A stretch of DNA of 64,000 bases from Typha latifolia. Its lineage: Eukaryota; Streptophyta; Magnoliopsida; Poales; Typhaceae. The notes beneath the pieces are model-generated. The model was not told the DNA's origin. It saw only the letters and a program-made list of their open reading frames with translations, and made no database searches. Within the stretch, counting starts at the first letter, position 1; each line of letters begins with the position of its first letter. Of this stretch, positions 24,118 through 37,813 are shown in pieces. The translations under genes were made by a program, and so were the position numbers. The stretch lies in the NCBI GenBank assembly GCA_019914945.1, contig CM034105.1, positions 372,001-436,000 on the forward strand. The letters are read 5' to 3'.

Positions 24118-27100
24118 CTAAGCTGCCGGATTGGCAGCTCCCTCTGACTTGTCCGTGTCCATCGGCTCTGTTGCAGGTGCCTGAGCACTTGCCTCAGTAT
24201 TCTGCTCGCCAGCAGCATCCTCTCCTTGAGGCTGCTGCTCAGTTGGTTGAGGTTGGGCCGGTGTCTCCGTTGGAGGTGGAGTCTGCGGCTTAGCTGGAGG
24301 AGGCCTTGGCTTCGTCATTATTGGCCTGCAAAACCTGTTGAAGGAGATGTATAAGCCCTGGCAGTACACTTGATCAACTACTAGTACATGCTTTCTTCTT
24401 GAGTATCAAGAGATAGACATTAATGATAAACATGAAAGTTTATCGAGCATTTAGAGAAACATTCAACACTTTTATGAGTGATAAACTTGCTCATTATTAA
24501 GTACCTATCAAGTGTTTCAGCCTTTCTCTTCAAATCTGCGAAAAGAAGAACCGGAGTTGCATAATTTGGCAGGGGATCTTGTTGTTGCTTTTTCTCTCTC
24601 AACCATGCTTCTGCTTCTGAGCACTCATTGATGACCTATTACATGAACAAAAAGATAAGTACATGAACAAAAAGATAAGTACATGAACAAGGAACGAGGT
24701 ACTCCACATACAAAAATATAATCACTCATATACCAGAGCATCACTCATAATTTTAACTCACATAATAAAAATGATATCAAGGCTTCACATAAAAAAAATT
24801 ATATCAAGGCCACCGTTTCTAACAACCAATCACCCAATCTATCTGTTCAAAAAGTGGGACTAGGCAGGATTACATACAAGTAGTTGCTTGTTAATCAATT
24901 AAAAGGCAGGAATTCTACAATCATTGCTGCATATTTCCCCTTTTGACGTTCATGTCAAAAAGAAAATAATTCTGACTATAGAAGCCATGCTCAATCCTAT
25001 ATTCATGCTTTTCAGCAGCATATGGAATAGAGTTGAGAAGCACATTTACCAAAATAAGGGGAAATCAAAGATGTTACTCAACACAATACCTTCTGTTTTT
25101 CTGCTAGATCGATATGATCGAACTTGGGATCATTAGACAAGGCTGCCTCTCTGAAACTATTAATACAATAAACAAGTTGATCAATTGCTGGCCCTCTTTC
25201 CGTCCACTCTTTGTAGCGCACTTCTATTGGATCACCTTGCTGAATCCAGAAAACCTTGTAAGAAGTCTTTCAAAATCTAAAATACATTTGAAACAAAAAA
25301 TATAAAAAGGCAGCACCTTTTGTAATTCCTCGAGCTTAGCAACATACACACCCCTTGTTTCATCCTCACCATCTTCATATAGCCAATCTTCAACCTCCTG
25401 AAGCTTCGCTATAAACACTTCCTGCTCTTGTGCCGTAACAAAATTCTGGTACTTGTCGTAAAGCTAAAAACAGAATACAATACCAACATAACATTAGGTC
25501 GATTTCTTTAGAGCACATATAACAAACAGAGCGTGCAGCAAATAAATTGTACCTTGTTTCTCATGTCATAAACATATGCTTCGACAGCATTTTTCTTGTC
25601 CTTGGTTTCTTCCATTACTCTATCTTGAAGAGCCATTTCAAACTCCTTCTCCATGGCTTTCTGAAGATCTCCAGCAAGCAGTCCACCATAGATAAATTCA
25701 GAGACTGGCACATTGGTTTTCTTTACCTTCTTTTTTGAACCCTCCACCTATAAGAGAACATAACACTGTAAATAACTACACTTATGAACTGGCACGCAGG
25801 TTTCTGAATAGGGATCTTCCAGAACCAATAATAGCAAAAGGCGGACATGGATGACAATGTTGATACATCAACATGATGCTAAGACATCCCCATGTCATTA
25901 TCAAATTAAAAAGTAGTAGGAATGTTACGCAAGGCACCTATAACTAACTACTCAGTGGGATGTTTGAGGAGAAGACGAAAAGTCATTTCAAGATGTAATA
26001 CAAGGATAAAATTATGAAGCAAAACTGTCAGTCAAGAAAAGGATACCCAATTTCCGCTTGACTACTAATGAAGATGAATGGTCATTGAATCATCGTAAGA
26101 TAAATCTTAACACTATTCTGTGTAATGTAACCAAAAAACTCCAATGACTAACCCTTAGTCCCAGTCACATGAACCAATCAGACAACTGTTACAGAAATAA
26201 GCCAAATCGCAAAATAAAAGTTAGTTAGGTAGGCATCTTTCAAAAACATGCAAGCAACTGAAATTGCATATATGTGCAGCAAATGCAAATGAAGAAAAAA
26301 AAACAGCTCTCTTGAAGTCCGACTTAAAAAGGATAAGAGAAAAAAAATATTGAGGTTCCAATGAAAATTAACTTCATGAGACAGGCAGCTCACAAGTGAC
26401 AACAAACAAACCTTTGCATCAGTTTCCATCTGCACAGGCTTCTCCCCAGAATCTGGTGCACCATTTTCATCCTTAACACCAGCTTCGGCAGCAGTTTTAT
26501 TTTCCTGCATATTCACATCAGTTCCAGTAGTGGAGTCAGTTGGTGCTTCATCTGTATCCATTTTGGATTCCTTTGGTGTTTCGTTGGCAGCTGATACAGG
26601 AACATCAACTTCTTCTTCCTCCAACATCTGCATGGCACCAAATCGTTCAAAAATTAAAAAAGAGAACTAGTAAATAAGATAACAAGAAAATAATCCACTA
26701 CTTCTATGCTTCTCTTGCCATACTTACAGTAGCTGATTCAATAGAAACAATCCCATGAAGATTCAATCGGACTTTGACTTTCAATTTGGCCCTTTCGCCT
26801 TTGCTAGATTGAAATGGACCGATCTGTACAACAACATAATAAAGATGGTCATGTACGGCTCAAAGGAAATTTTATGGATATTAAATATAATTCCCAAAAT
26901 CATCATTCATTTAAAGAGAGGCTTTCTGCTGCTTACGGTGTATGTACTAATTTTTTCTGGAACTTGCAAGTCACCAACATCAGCGTACACAACATCAACT
27001 GCAAATGTACTAGACCTAAAAAAGGTCAAAGCTTTGACACTAGGTATTGAATTTCCTTTGGGAAAAACTACTGTACTTTGCTGATTCTCTGTTGCTCCAC

Positions 27101-27580
27101 TCTGAGAATCAGGGGCAGATCCTTTCCATGACAATGCAATTGGGAAAGGGAAGCTCTCATGAACCTGCAAACCATGGAGAATATCACCTTATATGTGAAT
27201 AAGCAAATCAAAGAAGAATCGTAATTTACAATGCATACACAAAAGATCGTATAGAGTTTAATAGCTCTGACAAAGATAGCATACAAAGAGAAGCACTAAA
27301 ATGATTGTCTCGTAGTATATAATTATATCAATACTCAATCACTATTCAGAGTCAATATTAAGTTACTTAGACTCTAAAACTAATTTATAACACAATAAAT
27401 TAATGCTTATAATTTACAAAAGCATATAAAACCAGAAGATCATCACAATTGAGCTGCCCTAGAAACATTGAACAGTTAGAGAAATGAATCGAGTTCAAAC
27501 TTAACAAAGACCAAACGTGCAATTCCTACCAGTTTTGAACATGAATCAAGTTCAATCTATGTACATGCATACATACATAC

Positions 27581-27618
<38 letters not shown>

Positions 27619-28818
27619 CACTTGAATGAAGAAATACAAAGTGAATACCTGAAACTCCCGCACTTTGAATGTGGGGCTAAGAATAGCACATTGGAGGGCA
27701 CATCCACGAGCTACGCACTCACTGGCGTTCATGGTGCGCCTAGGTTCTTTACCGAAGAACTCTGTCAGTATCTTAATAATTGCAGGAACACGAGACCCTG
27801 ATCCAACAACCTCGACAGAATGAATGTTCTCCACAGATAATCCAGCATCCGTCAGTGCCGTTTCCAGTGGCCCCTTAACACGCTCCAATATTGGGACACT
27901 GATCTGCTCAAACTCCTCCCTCTTAATAAATCCCCTCACATCTTTCTCATCCATCAGACACTCAACATTCAATGGCGCCTCAGGGTTTGCACTGAGCATT
28001 TTCTTTAGCTTCTCACATGCCGACCGAAGCCTGAGGCAAGCACGGGCATTCTGATAAACATCAATTTTGTACTCAATCTTAAACTTAGCCGCGAAATGCT
28101 TGAAGAGAACCTCATCAAAATCTCTCCCGCCTAAAGATCTGTCATAGGCATGGGACAGAATCTTCAGTTGCCCTTTCTTGAACCCAGCAATGCAAACCTG
28201 CATGCTTGCATGTCCCACGTCGACGAAAGCCACGTTCAGTTGATCATTCTCAGGCAGGTCAGTCTTATAAATACCATAACCCAAGGCTGTAGCCGTTGTC
28301 TCGTGGAACAGACGAAGAGGATGCAATCCAGCAATGGTAGCAGCATCAATCACCGCCCTTCTTTGGAGATCTGTGAAATATATCGGGATCCCAATGCAGC
28401 AATCAACTACCGCTGCATTGAGATTCTTCTCAGCAATGCTCTTCAGATTAGAGAGCACCATCCCAAGAACTTGGGTAGGTGTAAAAGTCCTCTGCTCACC
28501 AAGATATCTAGCGTGGATCAATGGAAACCCATCGGGCCCTTCAGTGACCACAAAGGGGAAGGATTGAAGATCACGCTGGAGCTCAGGATCAGAGAACTTC
28601 CGGCCCACTAAGCGCTTAATCTGAGAGATGGAATTCTTTGGGTTCATCATTGAGGACGCAGCCCCAGCTGTCCCTATAAACCGCTGCTTATCGCCAAAGC
28701 ACACCACGGCAGGGGTTTCACGCTTGGATTCCTCATTGAGGACCACATCGATGCCTCGTTGACGAGCAACTGCAACAATACAGCTCTCGTTCCCGACGTC
28801 GAAACCGACAACGCTCAT
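24118..28818 (-). CDS. HSP70-15: Hsp110-family heat shock 70 kDa protein (Hsp70-14/15 type)
   Basis: Nine exons (complement): 27649-28818, 26937-27164, 26728-26823, 26412-26627, 25553-25747, 25317-25463, 25090-25239, 24505-24635, 24118-24334, giving 849 aa. The nucleotide-binding domain fills exon 1, with MSVVGFDVGNESC, VAFVDVGHASMQV and VEVVGSGSRVPAI as phosphate and adenosine motifs. The substrate-binding beta domain follows. An acidic, Glu/Asp-rich loop (about residues 499-570) distinguishes Hsp110 from canonical Hsp70. A helical lid and a Pro/Gln-rich tail (KPRPPPAKPQTPPPTE) end it. There is no EEVD terminus. Hsp110s act as nucleotide-exchange factors for cytosolic Hsp70 and as holdases. 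The leader seems to hold an intron (donor near 29161, acceptor near 28850). Whether it is the 14 or 15 orthologue is uncertain. Confidence 0.95.
24644..24690. repeat. 20-bp tandem repeat in chaperone intron 8
   Basis: ACATGAACAAAAAGATAAGT occurs twice in tandem and starts a third time (ACATGAACAA) in a short intron of the Hsp110-type gene, just next to the splice acceptor of the eighth exon. Confidence 0.95.
27583..27616. repeat. (AG)n microsatellite in chaperone intron 1
   Basis: About 17 AG units, 33 bp inside intron 1 from the donor site of the large first exon. Read on the gene strand it is (CT)n. Confidence 0.95.
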
Positions 28819-29290
28819 CTTTTCGGCTACAAAGTACTATCTCCGCTGTACGAAATTAACAGATCTACACAGCAATGAACAAAATAGATTAACAAAAACC
28901 AAAATTTCCGCTAAGGTACCATCAATTAGTCTCAAATAGCATAAACATCTCGATCTACTAGCAGAACAGAAAAGATCGGGAAAAGTGCGTTCGATGAAAC
29001 CTAAACTTAAACAAAGAGCACATGCTCGATGACAACATCAACAGCAAACGATCTGACAAAAAAAGCTAGGGTTTTGGATCCGCGGATCGATCGAACTTAC
29101 ATAAAAGTTAGGGTTTTGGGGGAGGAAAAAAAAAAGAAGGAAAAGAATAGGAAATGACACCTTGCGAGGGTGCAGATTTGCGACGCGAGGAGGCCTCCAA
29201 CTTCTTCCGTTTCAGAATACTGAGCCGAGGCGGCGATTAAACGTAGAGGCGTAGCTTTTTCTAGAAGCCTCTAATCCTTGGCTCAGAGGT
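28819..29290 (-). other. 5' leader of the Hsp110-type gene, with intron
   Basis: The complement shows CTCGCAAG|GTGTCATTTCC at 29162/29161 as a donor and CGTACAG near 28850 as an acceptor, so a leader intron of about 310 bp is likely. Two telo-box-like TTAGGGTTTT/CTAGGGTTTT words (about 29064-29075 and 29106-29117) fall in it. Confidence 0.5.
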
Positions 29291-29522
29291 GCGGGTCGTC
29301 GTATACCTCCTTGGAATCTCGATGGCCTTGATCTGAATCACAGCCGTCGACTCAATTGTGGTCGCGATGAGATCAACGATACACCAAACGGGCGTTCTAG
29401 ATCTGTCGACAGAGAAGCGATGTTTCCGAATCTACAAGCAAAGGCTTGCCCTCTTAGAAGCTGGTGGAGAAGTCTGGAGAACCGAGCGACCGTTCTCGGT
29501 GTTGGACTCGGAAGTCGGAATG

Positions 29523-29537
29523 CTTCCAGAATGTTCG
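29523..29537. promoter_or_regulatory. Perfect three-unit heat-shock element
   Basis: The sequence cTTCcaGAAtgTTCg matches nTTCnnGAAnnTTCn exactly. It lies about 260 bp beyond the likely 5' end of the Hsp110-type gene. A further TTCTAGAA pair occurs at 29259-29266. This fits heat-shock-factor control of a chaperone gene. Binding itself is inferred. Confidence 0.55.
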
Positions 29538-31659
29538 ACGGCCTGTAATTCTTCTAATTTAATTGGATTGGGATATTAATTGTATCAATAATTCGATTAA
29601 AGAGTTAATATTCTTTAAGAGTGCACTAATTCCTTGATGAAGAGAACGCCAATGTTCCATTTTAGATGTATTCTCTATATTTGCCATAAATTTAAATATT
29701 TATTTTAACATAGTTGCCAATACAAAAAAAAAACATTTGATACTTTGGATGCATCCTTCTTTACTTGAATGCATATAAGAAAATTAGGAAGATTATTCTT
29801 TATATGCTTATAATCCCTTTAGCCAACATTCCCCTAAGAAAGCACGACAATTTTATTTAAGAAAATACTTTCAAGTCTTTTGCACTGCTTTCTAACTGCA
29901 ATTGATATGTAGCTTAATTAGTAATCACTATCGTCTTCTTTCAATCCAAGCGTGTATCTAATGCATCGATACATGGTGGGCATCACTTGGATGATGCCGA
30001 TCGATCACCTGTGCCACTAACTTAGGAGGCCACCTATTTTATAATCTGAGCCATTCCTAACGAGTTGTGAGTTGTGACGCATTTTTATAGTCTCTTTGGT
30101 TTCCCTAAGTGATAGGCTTAGGAACAACTTTTAAGCATTCTACAAAAAATCTTTGCATATGATATTACCGCGTCCATTTATACTAACGGTTACGAGATAA
30201 AATAAAACTTATTAAAGTTCAATAGGTTATTATATTATCGTGTGAAGGATTTATAAGCATAGCATTACTCTTTTACCTCTCTATATATAAAGAGAGGTTT
30301 GGCCCGAGACTACCATAATTGCCTCCCTATCAACTGTCCTTTTATCTTATAAATATTGACTTTATACATATTATATTTTTAGATAATTTATCAAAAACAT
30401 TTTATTATTAAGCTCTTATATTTTACTTTTGATGATTTAAAAATACTAGGAGTAAATTATATATCTAAACTGGCTAAGAATAGAAAATATTCTATTACAT
30501 ATAAAGTAAAATACTGAGAGTGGGAAAGAGTGTCTTGCTGTCGTCCTTGCCTAATCAAATTATATCTTATCTATCTTTATGAAAGATAAAGTGGGTATGT
30601 TATGACCTATGCTATCAATTGATATAAATAAAGAATAATATCACACGGACAAAAAAGAAAATAATAATAGTTTAGGAGGGTTGATAGTTGCGGTTTAAAC
30701 TCTAGGGGTTCATTGTGACATTAGGCCCATAGTTCTAAGTGCAATTAAACACAACTTTTTTAATATGTCATGTAGGGCATTATGCCCATTTGTAGCATTT
30801 TAAATTGCAATATAAATTTTTTGTGAGGAACTAACTTGCGATTAACCTCGGGTTTTGGGAAGGGTGGGCAGATGGTCTCTTGTTAAAAAAGGGAGATGGT
30901 CTACAAGATTAGCAGAGAGCTTGGTTAAGTGTCATAGTTGTTGTTATATGTTGGCTTTCTGGAAGTACATAAACAATGTCTTGTTATAAGGGGGAAGACC
31001 TCTAAAAAGGTACGGTATTGACTAGATTTTAGTTAGGTATGCAAAACCAATCTCAACTTTGATGGGAACCTCCACCTCAGACTGGGCGAACGTTACTATC
31101 GATGAATCTTTCCTGAGCTGAGAAGAGAAACTAACGGGGCTCTCATTTTTGCTGAAACGACTGCTGTGTATATGATGCTTTACTTTTTTGAAAACACGAG
31201 AGGATCAACAACATATGAATCAAGTCATATTCTTCTGCAATATATTGTCAATATGCTCAATAAATAGCAAGACTCAAGCTACTTGATATTCTTAACTTTT
31301 CTTGTAACTTGTACACTTGTAAAGCTACATATATTTGTTGGAGAGCCAATCGTTGTACAGACTCGTTAGTAAATCAGGAGGAGAGACTCTCTGACTTTGG
31401 ATGTACTTACTTAGGATAGGGTACTTGGGGTTTCATGCAGAAATGGTAGTATAGTTTATGCAAAGATACTTTGGGCGGCTAGTGATGTCTTGGGTCAAAC
31501 TTAATGGCATTTTGTGTTCACGACGTTATAGCTAGTTTGTGGTGGTTTATATGGCTTATTATTTTGTAGGTGGTAATTTTTTTGGATTTTCTGGATAGGA
31601 GAGCCTATTGACAAAAGCCTTGGTGGGACTTTGGATGTCGTGATTCTGCTCTTCTTTTT

Positions 31660-31684
31660 TGTGTGTGTGTGTGTGTGTGTGTGT
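31660..31684. repeat. (GT)n microsatellite
   Basis: About 12 GT units, upstream of the DDR4-like gene. Confidence 0.95.
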
Positions 31685-31974
31685 AGTTTGATATCGGTGT
31701 AATTTTTGCCTTTTGGTTTGGACTCCGCAAGGAAGGTCCTGGTGGGGCTCTTTATTTTTCATGTACAAATTATCCACGTTTAAGAAACCCTAAGAAAAGG
31801 GTTAAAAAAAAAAAGAGAAGAAAAACTAAAACCAAAACCAAAAGCTACAACTCCCGGCGGGAGCCCTTCCTTCCCTTTTCAGTTTTCGCCGTAAATTCAT
31901 CCTCTTCTCTCCAAATCTACCTCTTCTCCACCGACTCGATATCCTATAAAAGCCCACCTCGCTAGTGTCTTAAA

Positions 31975-31977
<3 letters not shown>

Positions 31978-32019
<42 letters not shown>
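31978..32019. repeat. (CT)n microsatellite in the DDR4-like gene leader
   Basis: About 20 CT units ending 63 bp before the ATG at 32083. A TATA-like CCTATAAAAG lies at about 31941-31950, so the tract should lie in or at the start of the transcript leader. Confidence 0.9.
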
Positions 32020-32022
<3 letters not shown>

Positions 32023-32082
32023 TTCCATTAAGAAGCTCATGTCCTAAATCGAGGAATTTACCCCCTCTTTTACCAATTCGAA

Positions 32083-35000
32083 ATGGCCGAAAAGCGCGGG
32101 AAAACGAGGTCGGCGAGCCGCACGATCTCCGAGGAGAAGGATGCTGCCGTGAATCTCGACGACGACGCCTCCGATCCTTCCCTCTCCGAGTCTCAGATCG
32201 CTCGGCTTCTTCTTCGTCGACGATGGGAACTCGCCTCCGTTCTTAACTTCTTAAACGTAAGATTGCGTATTTTTTCCTTGTTTTTTCGTAATTTTTTTGA
32301 GCAAATCCTATATTTTTATTCGTTTGATGGTTTCTTTGGATGTGTTTCTTTAGGTTTTCGAGCCTTTGATTGACAGCAAGCTACAGATATCTGCGGAAGA
32401 GATAGAGACAGCGCTGATCTCTCCCAATAATAACCTGGCTCGGCTTCACATTTCCCTGTTGAAGGTTTTGATGATTCCTGACCCTTCCTTCTTGTTTCCT
32501 TTAAGATATTCGTGCATTCCTTTTATTTTCTCGGAAATTTGTCAATATATGTAGTAAATTTACGAGAAATATAGATCTACACTGGCTCGTTTCTTTGTAA
32601 CATCTATTCTTTTGCAATCAGCAAACATGGTTGGAGGCTTAGCGTTAGTTAGCAGATACAGAAAGAAGGAAAGAAAGTGCTATTTATGTTCATTAATCTA
32701 GAGATTCGTTTAGCTTGGAAGTTCCTTTTCCAATTTCTGTCGAAGCTGTTCTTGTGCTATTCACTTCTGCCGATTGCCCACCTTCACTTCTGAAGCAGGT
32801 GTGCTGCATTGGAATAGTAGATCATCATCACGTACCTGTAATATGCAGAATATGAATAGTGACAATACACTTAGCATGTCTTGCAACGTAGAGATGCTCA
32901 TGTATTTGTACATATTTTTCTAGCAGTGTAGTTTTCGCAATGCTGCATGTGCAGAATATAAAGGCTGAGACAATGTTTTACATTCTAAAGATATCTTTCT
33001 CAAACAGAAAACCTCTTAAATGCATGTACTAGCTGGTTGTTTTTTTGCATTGATGCAGAATTTATGATACTGTGTCTTAAAAATTTACATGCACTGCAAT
33101 TTTGTACCTTATTGTACAGGGAATACCACCACTAAACAGAAAGCTAAAGGAACCGGGTGCATGGGTAACGGCGACTTGTAAAAAGCTGGAAACGTGGTGG
33201 CGATGGGTAGGATTCTACTCTATATTACGCACATCTTTTTTAACTTCACTCAGGTTTATATTGGAACCTAGGACTGCTTGAACATGTAGCTTTGTCTTAT
33301 GGCAGGTTGCTGATGGTGAGAACCCACTGAAAGTTGATCATGGGTACGCATGGATGAATTCTCACCTGTTCAGCTATATTTATCTGATATCGTAGAAATT
33401 TGTAGGTCGGTGGCATAATACTCTTTTGGATTGTGCAGGAAGGAGATAACTACATACAAACAACTTGATCCTATGCTACGTCTGTTAATCCTAAAAGCGC
33501 TATGCGAAGTTCGTGCAGAAGTAACGCCTTTTTCCCATGAACTGTTTTGTACATTTTTTCAACTTGATTTTTGACATGCTATACATAAGCTTATCTGTCC
33601 TTTTAGCTAGTTAAAGATTGCATATTGTCTGTTCTATGTGTCACCTAATCTAGCTTATCTTGACTGGAGGGAGGGCTGAGTTTGTGCTTTTACTTGTGTT
33701 TTATTTCTTCTTGGCTTCTGGTCAGATGCACACCATGCGTGGCCTTACTTTAATTCAGTCCTCATATGAGTTTTAAGGAATTTACTTGTGTGTTTCAGCA
33801 AGATGATGTATTGAGGTACATCACTGATGCACTGAAAGCAGGAAGCAATATTACTAGCTTTCGCAAAGAAAGAATAGCAGATGACGTCAATGGAACTACA
33901 TATTGGTAATTGACAAGCTGTGAATCTTTATAATACATCTAGTTTTATCCATCTTATAGTCATTGTTTCTAGCAGATAATAGATGTATGGGTATGGTTCT
34001 TAACACACTTAGGGTGTAAAATAGAGGCCTTATTGAACTATGCTGTGAATCCAAATCAAGAGTGTTGGTTGTAATCTACAAGGTTCTTGAAGTCTAGACT
34101 TAATCTTGTGACTTCTATACTTAGCTTTGTTAGAATATAAAAGATTAAAACTACTGTGTTTTAACAACCTAAGTTTTTAAAGTAGATGGTCAGTTAACAT
34201 GGTCATACTCACGTTTTTCTTGCACAGCATAAGCTTTATTGTTTGAGAAGTTATATGCTGATAGTTTCCTTTCACCTTTTCTCTGCTAGGTATGATGGGG
34301 ATCCAGTTACTGGTTATCGGTTATATAGGGAAAAAGTTAGGATTGACTTTAAGAAGAAGGGGAAAGGAAAGGGGAAGGGCCATTTATCACAGCCAGCTAT
34401 GGATTTTCGATGGGAAACAGTTGCGACCAATCTTGAGGAATTTCAGGACATATCAGTAAGCCCCATGACCTAATACTTACTCTATTTTGTTGGCGAGAGA
34501 TTTGTTTTTCTTACACTTTATCTTTGTGTAAATTCAGGAGAAGTTGTCATCTAGCAAAGTTACAGGGGAAGCTGCAGTTGGGAAGATTATTAAAACTGAA
34601 GTCATACCACTTCTTGAGGAAGTTCAAAAGGTGAAAATCCAGCCACCTTGTTTTAGACTGGCCCAATCATATTTTAGGCTTTTTCTTTTATTTTTTCTTC
34701 TTCACTTAATAGCTAATCTTGTCCTGGTGGTATCCAAATAGAAGAAAATGAGGGCACTAAAACGCCAGCAAAGGCAAGCAATGCTGTTGGGCGATTTTCC
34801 AATCAACAGAGTTGGAACTACTCGTTCCTGCCGGGAGCGCAGGCCAGTGAACTACACTTTTGGTATGATGCATTCAGATACACATACATATGATGCTCAT
34901 ATGCATATGTATACATGGATTTATCTTAGTATTCTGTTTCATATGCAGTTGCTTTATATAAATACTGGGGTTTAAGATTGTTTGGAATTATAATTGAATG

Positions 35001-36638
35001 TTATTATGTGATTAGATGATCTGGTTCATGTAGATACATAGTGTCTCGTTAACATTGAGCCATTTAATCAGTGGGGTGAGGGCTAAGGAGTGTTGCTCCT
35101 TATTTTTGCTACTTGAAGGGATGCTCACATTAGTAGAATTTCTACTTACAAGTCTGGAATGTGTAAATTAGGAATGATAAAGTATCTTTATCTTTTTCAT
35201 ATTTATTTATTTGGTCCTTTTGAGTGGTAGTGTGGTGTATTTCTTGTGGATAAGAACCTATTGTAGCAGTGCTTTAGTGGTGTATTTCTTGTGGATTGGA
35301 ACCTATTGTAGCAGTGCTTTATTCATGTCCCTTGTTATTTCCTAGATCTTAGAGAATTAGAGTGTAAGACCACAACCTACAAGGAATTGCTTTTGATCCT
35401 ATGGATGATTGCCATGAATTTACCTTCTATTTGTAAGGCATGAGATTTAAATATTTTTTACCACTGCATTGTTTTAGAGTTAAATAGTTAGTGGACTAGA
35501 ACTGCTTAGCTCAACATCCTCGGAGTCCATGCACCACCAAAAAGGAAGTGGAACTATACGTATGTGCTGGACTTCTTTTCTACGGAATTACTGTGAATAA
35601 CAACTTGCTGAGCTGCTTTGCTGATTATATTTTATGTTTTATGTGTTGCAACCCCAATGTTTGCAACTAATGTATGTGTTGGGCATTTATAAATAAACTT
35701 TTAAGCACTTAAAAGGTCCTACTTTCTCTGTTTTGTGTGCAGATGATTTTGATCGCAGTATTAATGAGGCTATACAGATATCAAAGTAAGTTCAACAAGA
35801 TCCTCAAATACCTGCTTCCTTTATTTTATTACATTAATTTACTTAACCACAGCTATATGTGAGCAAGTTTGCAATAATTCTGTTGGAAATTTGGAAACAG
35901 GAAGATACTTCTGAAATCTAAAATGCTGCACTAAGTAGAATCCCTATCATGGTTCATTAGATGGAATCTCAGGAAGTATTCCAATGCTTTGCATTAACCA
36001 GGGTTCTTGCTCCTTAATTCAGGAGGCTAAAGGCAGAGACATTGCCTGATGAGGATGATGATGGCAGACGAGCTGAGCATGTGTCCTTGTCAAGGGAGGA
36101 GGGCAAAGCCTCCAATGGTATTTTGCATCTAGATAAAGTGAACTCCGCTGCAGAGCATGATAATGGCAAGGACGGCAATTGCCAAGGCAAGATTAGCTAT
36201 GATTGCAATGAGGAGATTGACAGGGAGAAAAATGATACTAATGCTGATGGCAATGATGACGATGATGATGATGACGATGACGACGATGACGATGATGACG
36301 ACTACAACAACGATGATGTCCATCAGATCAGCTCTAATGAGAAGAATGTTCTTACAAGGAAGACAAGGTTGGGAGCTGCTCAGAATAGATTAGATAATAG
36401 GCTTGCTGTTAGCGTAGGACTTCGTCGGAGTAGGAGGAATGCAGCCAGTGATAATGACGAAAAATATTTTGGAACAGTTACTACTTATGCAGAGATGAAG
36501 AAGAGGCTGAGGCAAAGACCAACACATAATGCAAACTATGCCATTGATACTATTTCAAACTCAGAAGGTGATCTTTCTGATTATGAGGGGACTGAAGTCT
36601 CAGGCATTGAGGTCTCAGGTTCCAGTGATAGATCTTAG
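32083..36638 (+). CDS. DDR4: DDT/WHIM-domain chromatin protein, DDR4-like
   Basis: Eleven exons: 32083-32256, 32354-32464, 33120-33206, 33306-33343, 33439-33520, 33799-33905, 34290-34455, 34538-34630, 34742-34862, 35743-35785, 36023-36638. All splice in frame, giving 545 aa. The DDT segment (about residues 45-110) includes RRRWELASVLNFLNVFEPL and NNNLARLHISLLKGIPP. A WHIM1-like helix follows (YKQLDPMLRLLILKALCEVR), then the WHIM2-like YWYDGDPVTGYRLYRE. A Lys-rich stretch (DFKKKGKGKGKGH) and the RSCRERRPVNYTF motif come next. The C-terminal exon carries a run of 16 Asp and basic patches. In Arabidopsis, DDT proteins of this type partner ISWI remodellers CHR11/CHR17 in the nucleus; the same role is inferred. 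The exact DDR number is less sure than the family. Confidence 0.92.
35232..35321. repeat. 45-bp tandem duplication in a DDR4-like intron
   Basis: Two consecutive copies, 35232-35276 and 35277-35321, beginning GTGGTGTATTTCTTGTGGAT and differing at about three positions. Located in the intron before exon 10. Confidence 0.95.
36254..36302 (+). repeat. GAY trinucleotide run coding for poly-Asp
   Basis: Sixteen consecutive GAT/GAC codons in the last exon of the DDR4-like gene. The mix of the two codons breaks perfect repeat identity. Confidence 0.95.
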
Positions 36639-37781
36639 GTGCCTTTAATATAATTAAGTATATAGTGAAGAGGGTTATATCTTGCGAACTGTTTTGCTTT
36701 TCAGAAGTGGAAGGATTGAACCCTCCTGGTATCATAACATGGTAAGCAAGAGCTGATCCTATTTTGTTTCTAACTGTACTTGAAAGATAGGCTACAACTT
36801 GTATAATGCCATTCCTAACTGAAATTGCCTCTCTTGCCAAAACTAGTGAAAGTGTAAATTTCATCTTTGATTTAGGTTAAATTTATATATATTTATTCTT
36901 ACAGACTATGCTTGCAGAGAGTTGAAATTGATCTCTTAATACATGAAGCATTTGCTTCTACTCGTTTGTATCTTGTTTTGCAAATTAATTATTGACAATT
37001 GGAATACTGAGTGGATCTGTGGATGGAAAGGAAAGCATTAGACTTTTCCTTTGAGGTGGGTAGTGTCAGTTTGAATAATACTCCATCAGTATAAGCTCTG
37101 AATTCAAATTGGATATTGTGGTGCTTATTAAACTACTCCCAGATAGCCAAATTTCAAACTACCATCTTACAACAGGGGGAATGGGCATTGAGATCGCATC
37201 AACCCATCTGAAACATATGGCCAAATTAGACCATGATGCTTATCTAACAACCTAATTTCAAATTCAGTTCCTTTCACGGGAAATGCAAGTACATATTAAT
37301 TGCCTAAATCAATAAAATTTATATTATTATACTATGTCAGTGTCACGAAACTCGCGTTAACGCGCCTACTTCCTATGTTACATCCACCCATTTGATACGG
37401 ATCGACTACCGGACCAAGAGCACAATCTCCAAGAATACACAAACTCTGATAGTAGATGGAATGAAATAATTGGGTACACATATCAACCGCATTAACTATA
37501 AGTTACCCGGATTACAAGCATCCGCCTGTTTCCCCGGCTCTGATTAAGGTTCTATATTATTTTAAAAAAAATTTAAAAAACAAACTAAACGCTCACTTTC
37601 AACCATTTACAACTTAACTAAAATCAATGTTCAATATTTTTCTTTTAGAAATGTGAGGTGATAACCAACATAGACCACTCTTTTGGTTCTTAAGTTTAGA
37701 GTGAATTATAAATTTATGAGGTAGGCCAAAAGTTTGCCCACAAATGTCAGTATTTCCGGCATATATATATTTAAAATCCAC

Positions 37782-37813
<32 letters not shown>

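Larger units (their letters stand above)
29291..31977. other. Intergenic region between divergent chaperone and DDR4-like genes
   Basis: AT-rich DNA with no recognisable protein. The left end is the chaperone promoter and the right end (about 31780-31977) the DDR4-like promoter, with an AAACCCTAA-like word near 31785. A (GT)n tract is at 31660-31684. Parts of 30600-31750 look like decayed repeats, but I could not define ends. Confidence 0.4.
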
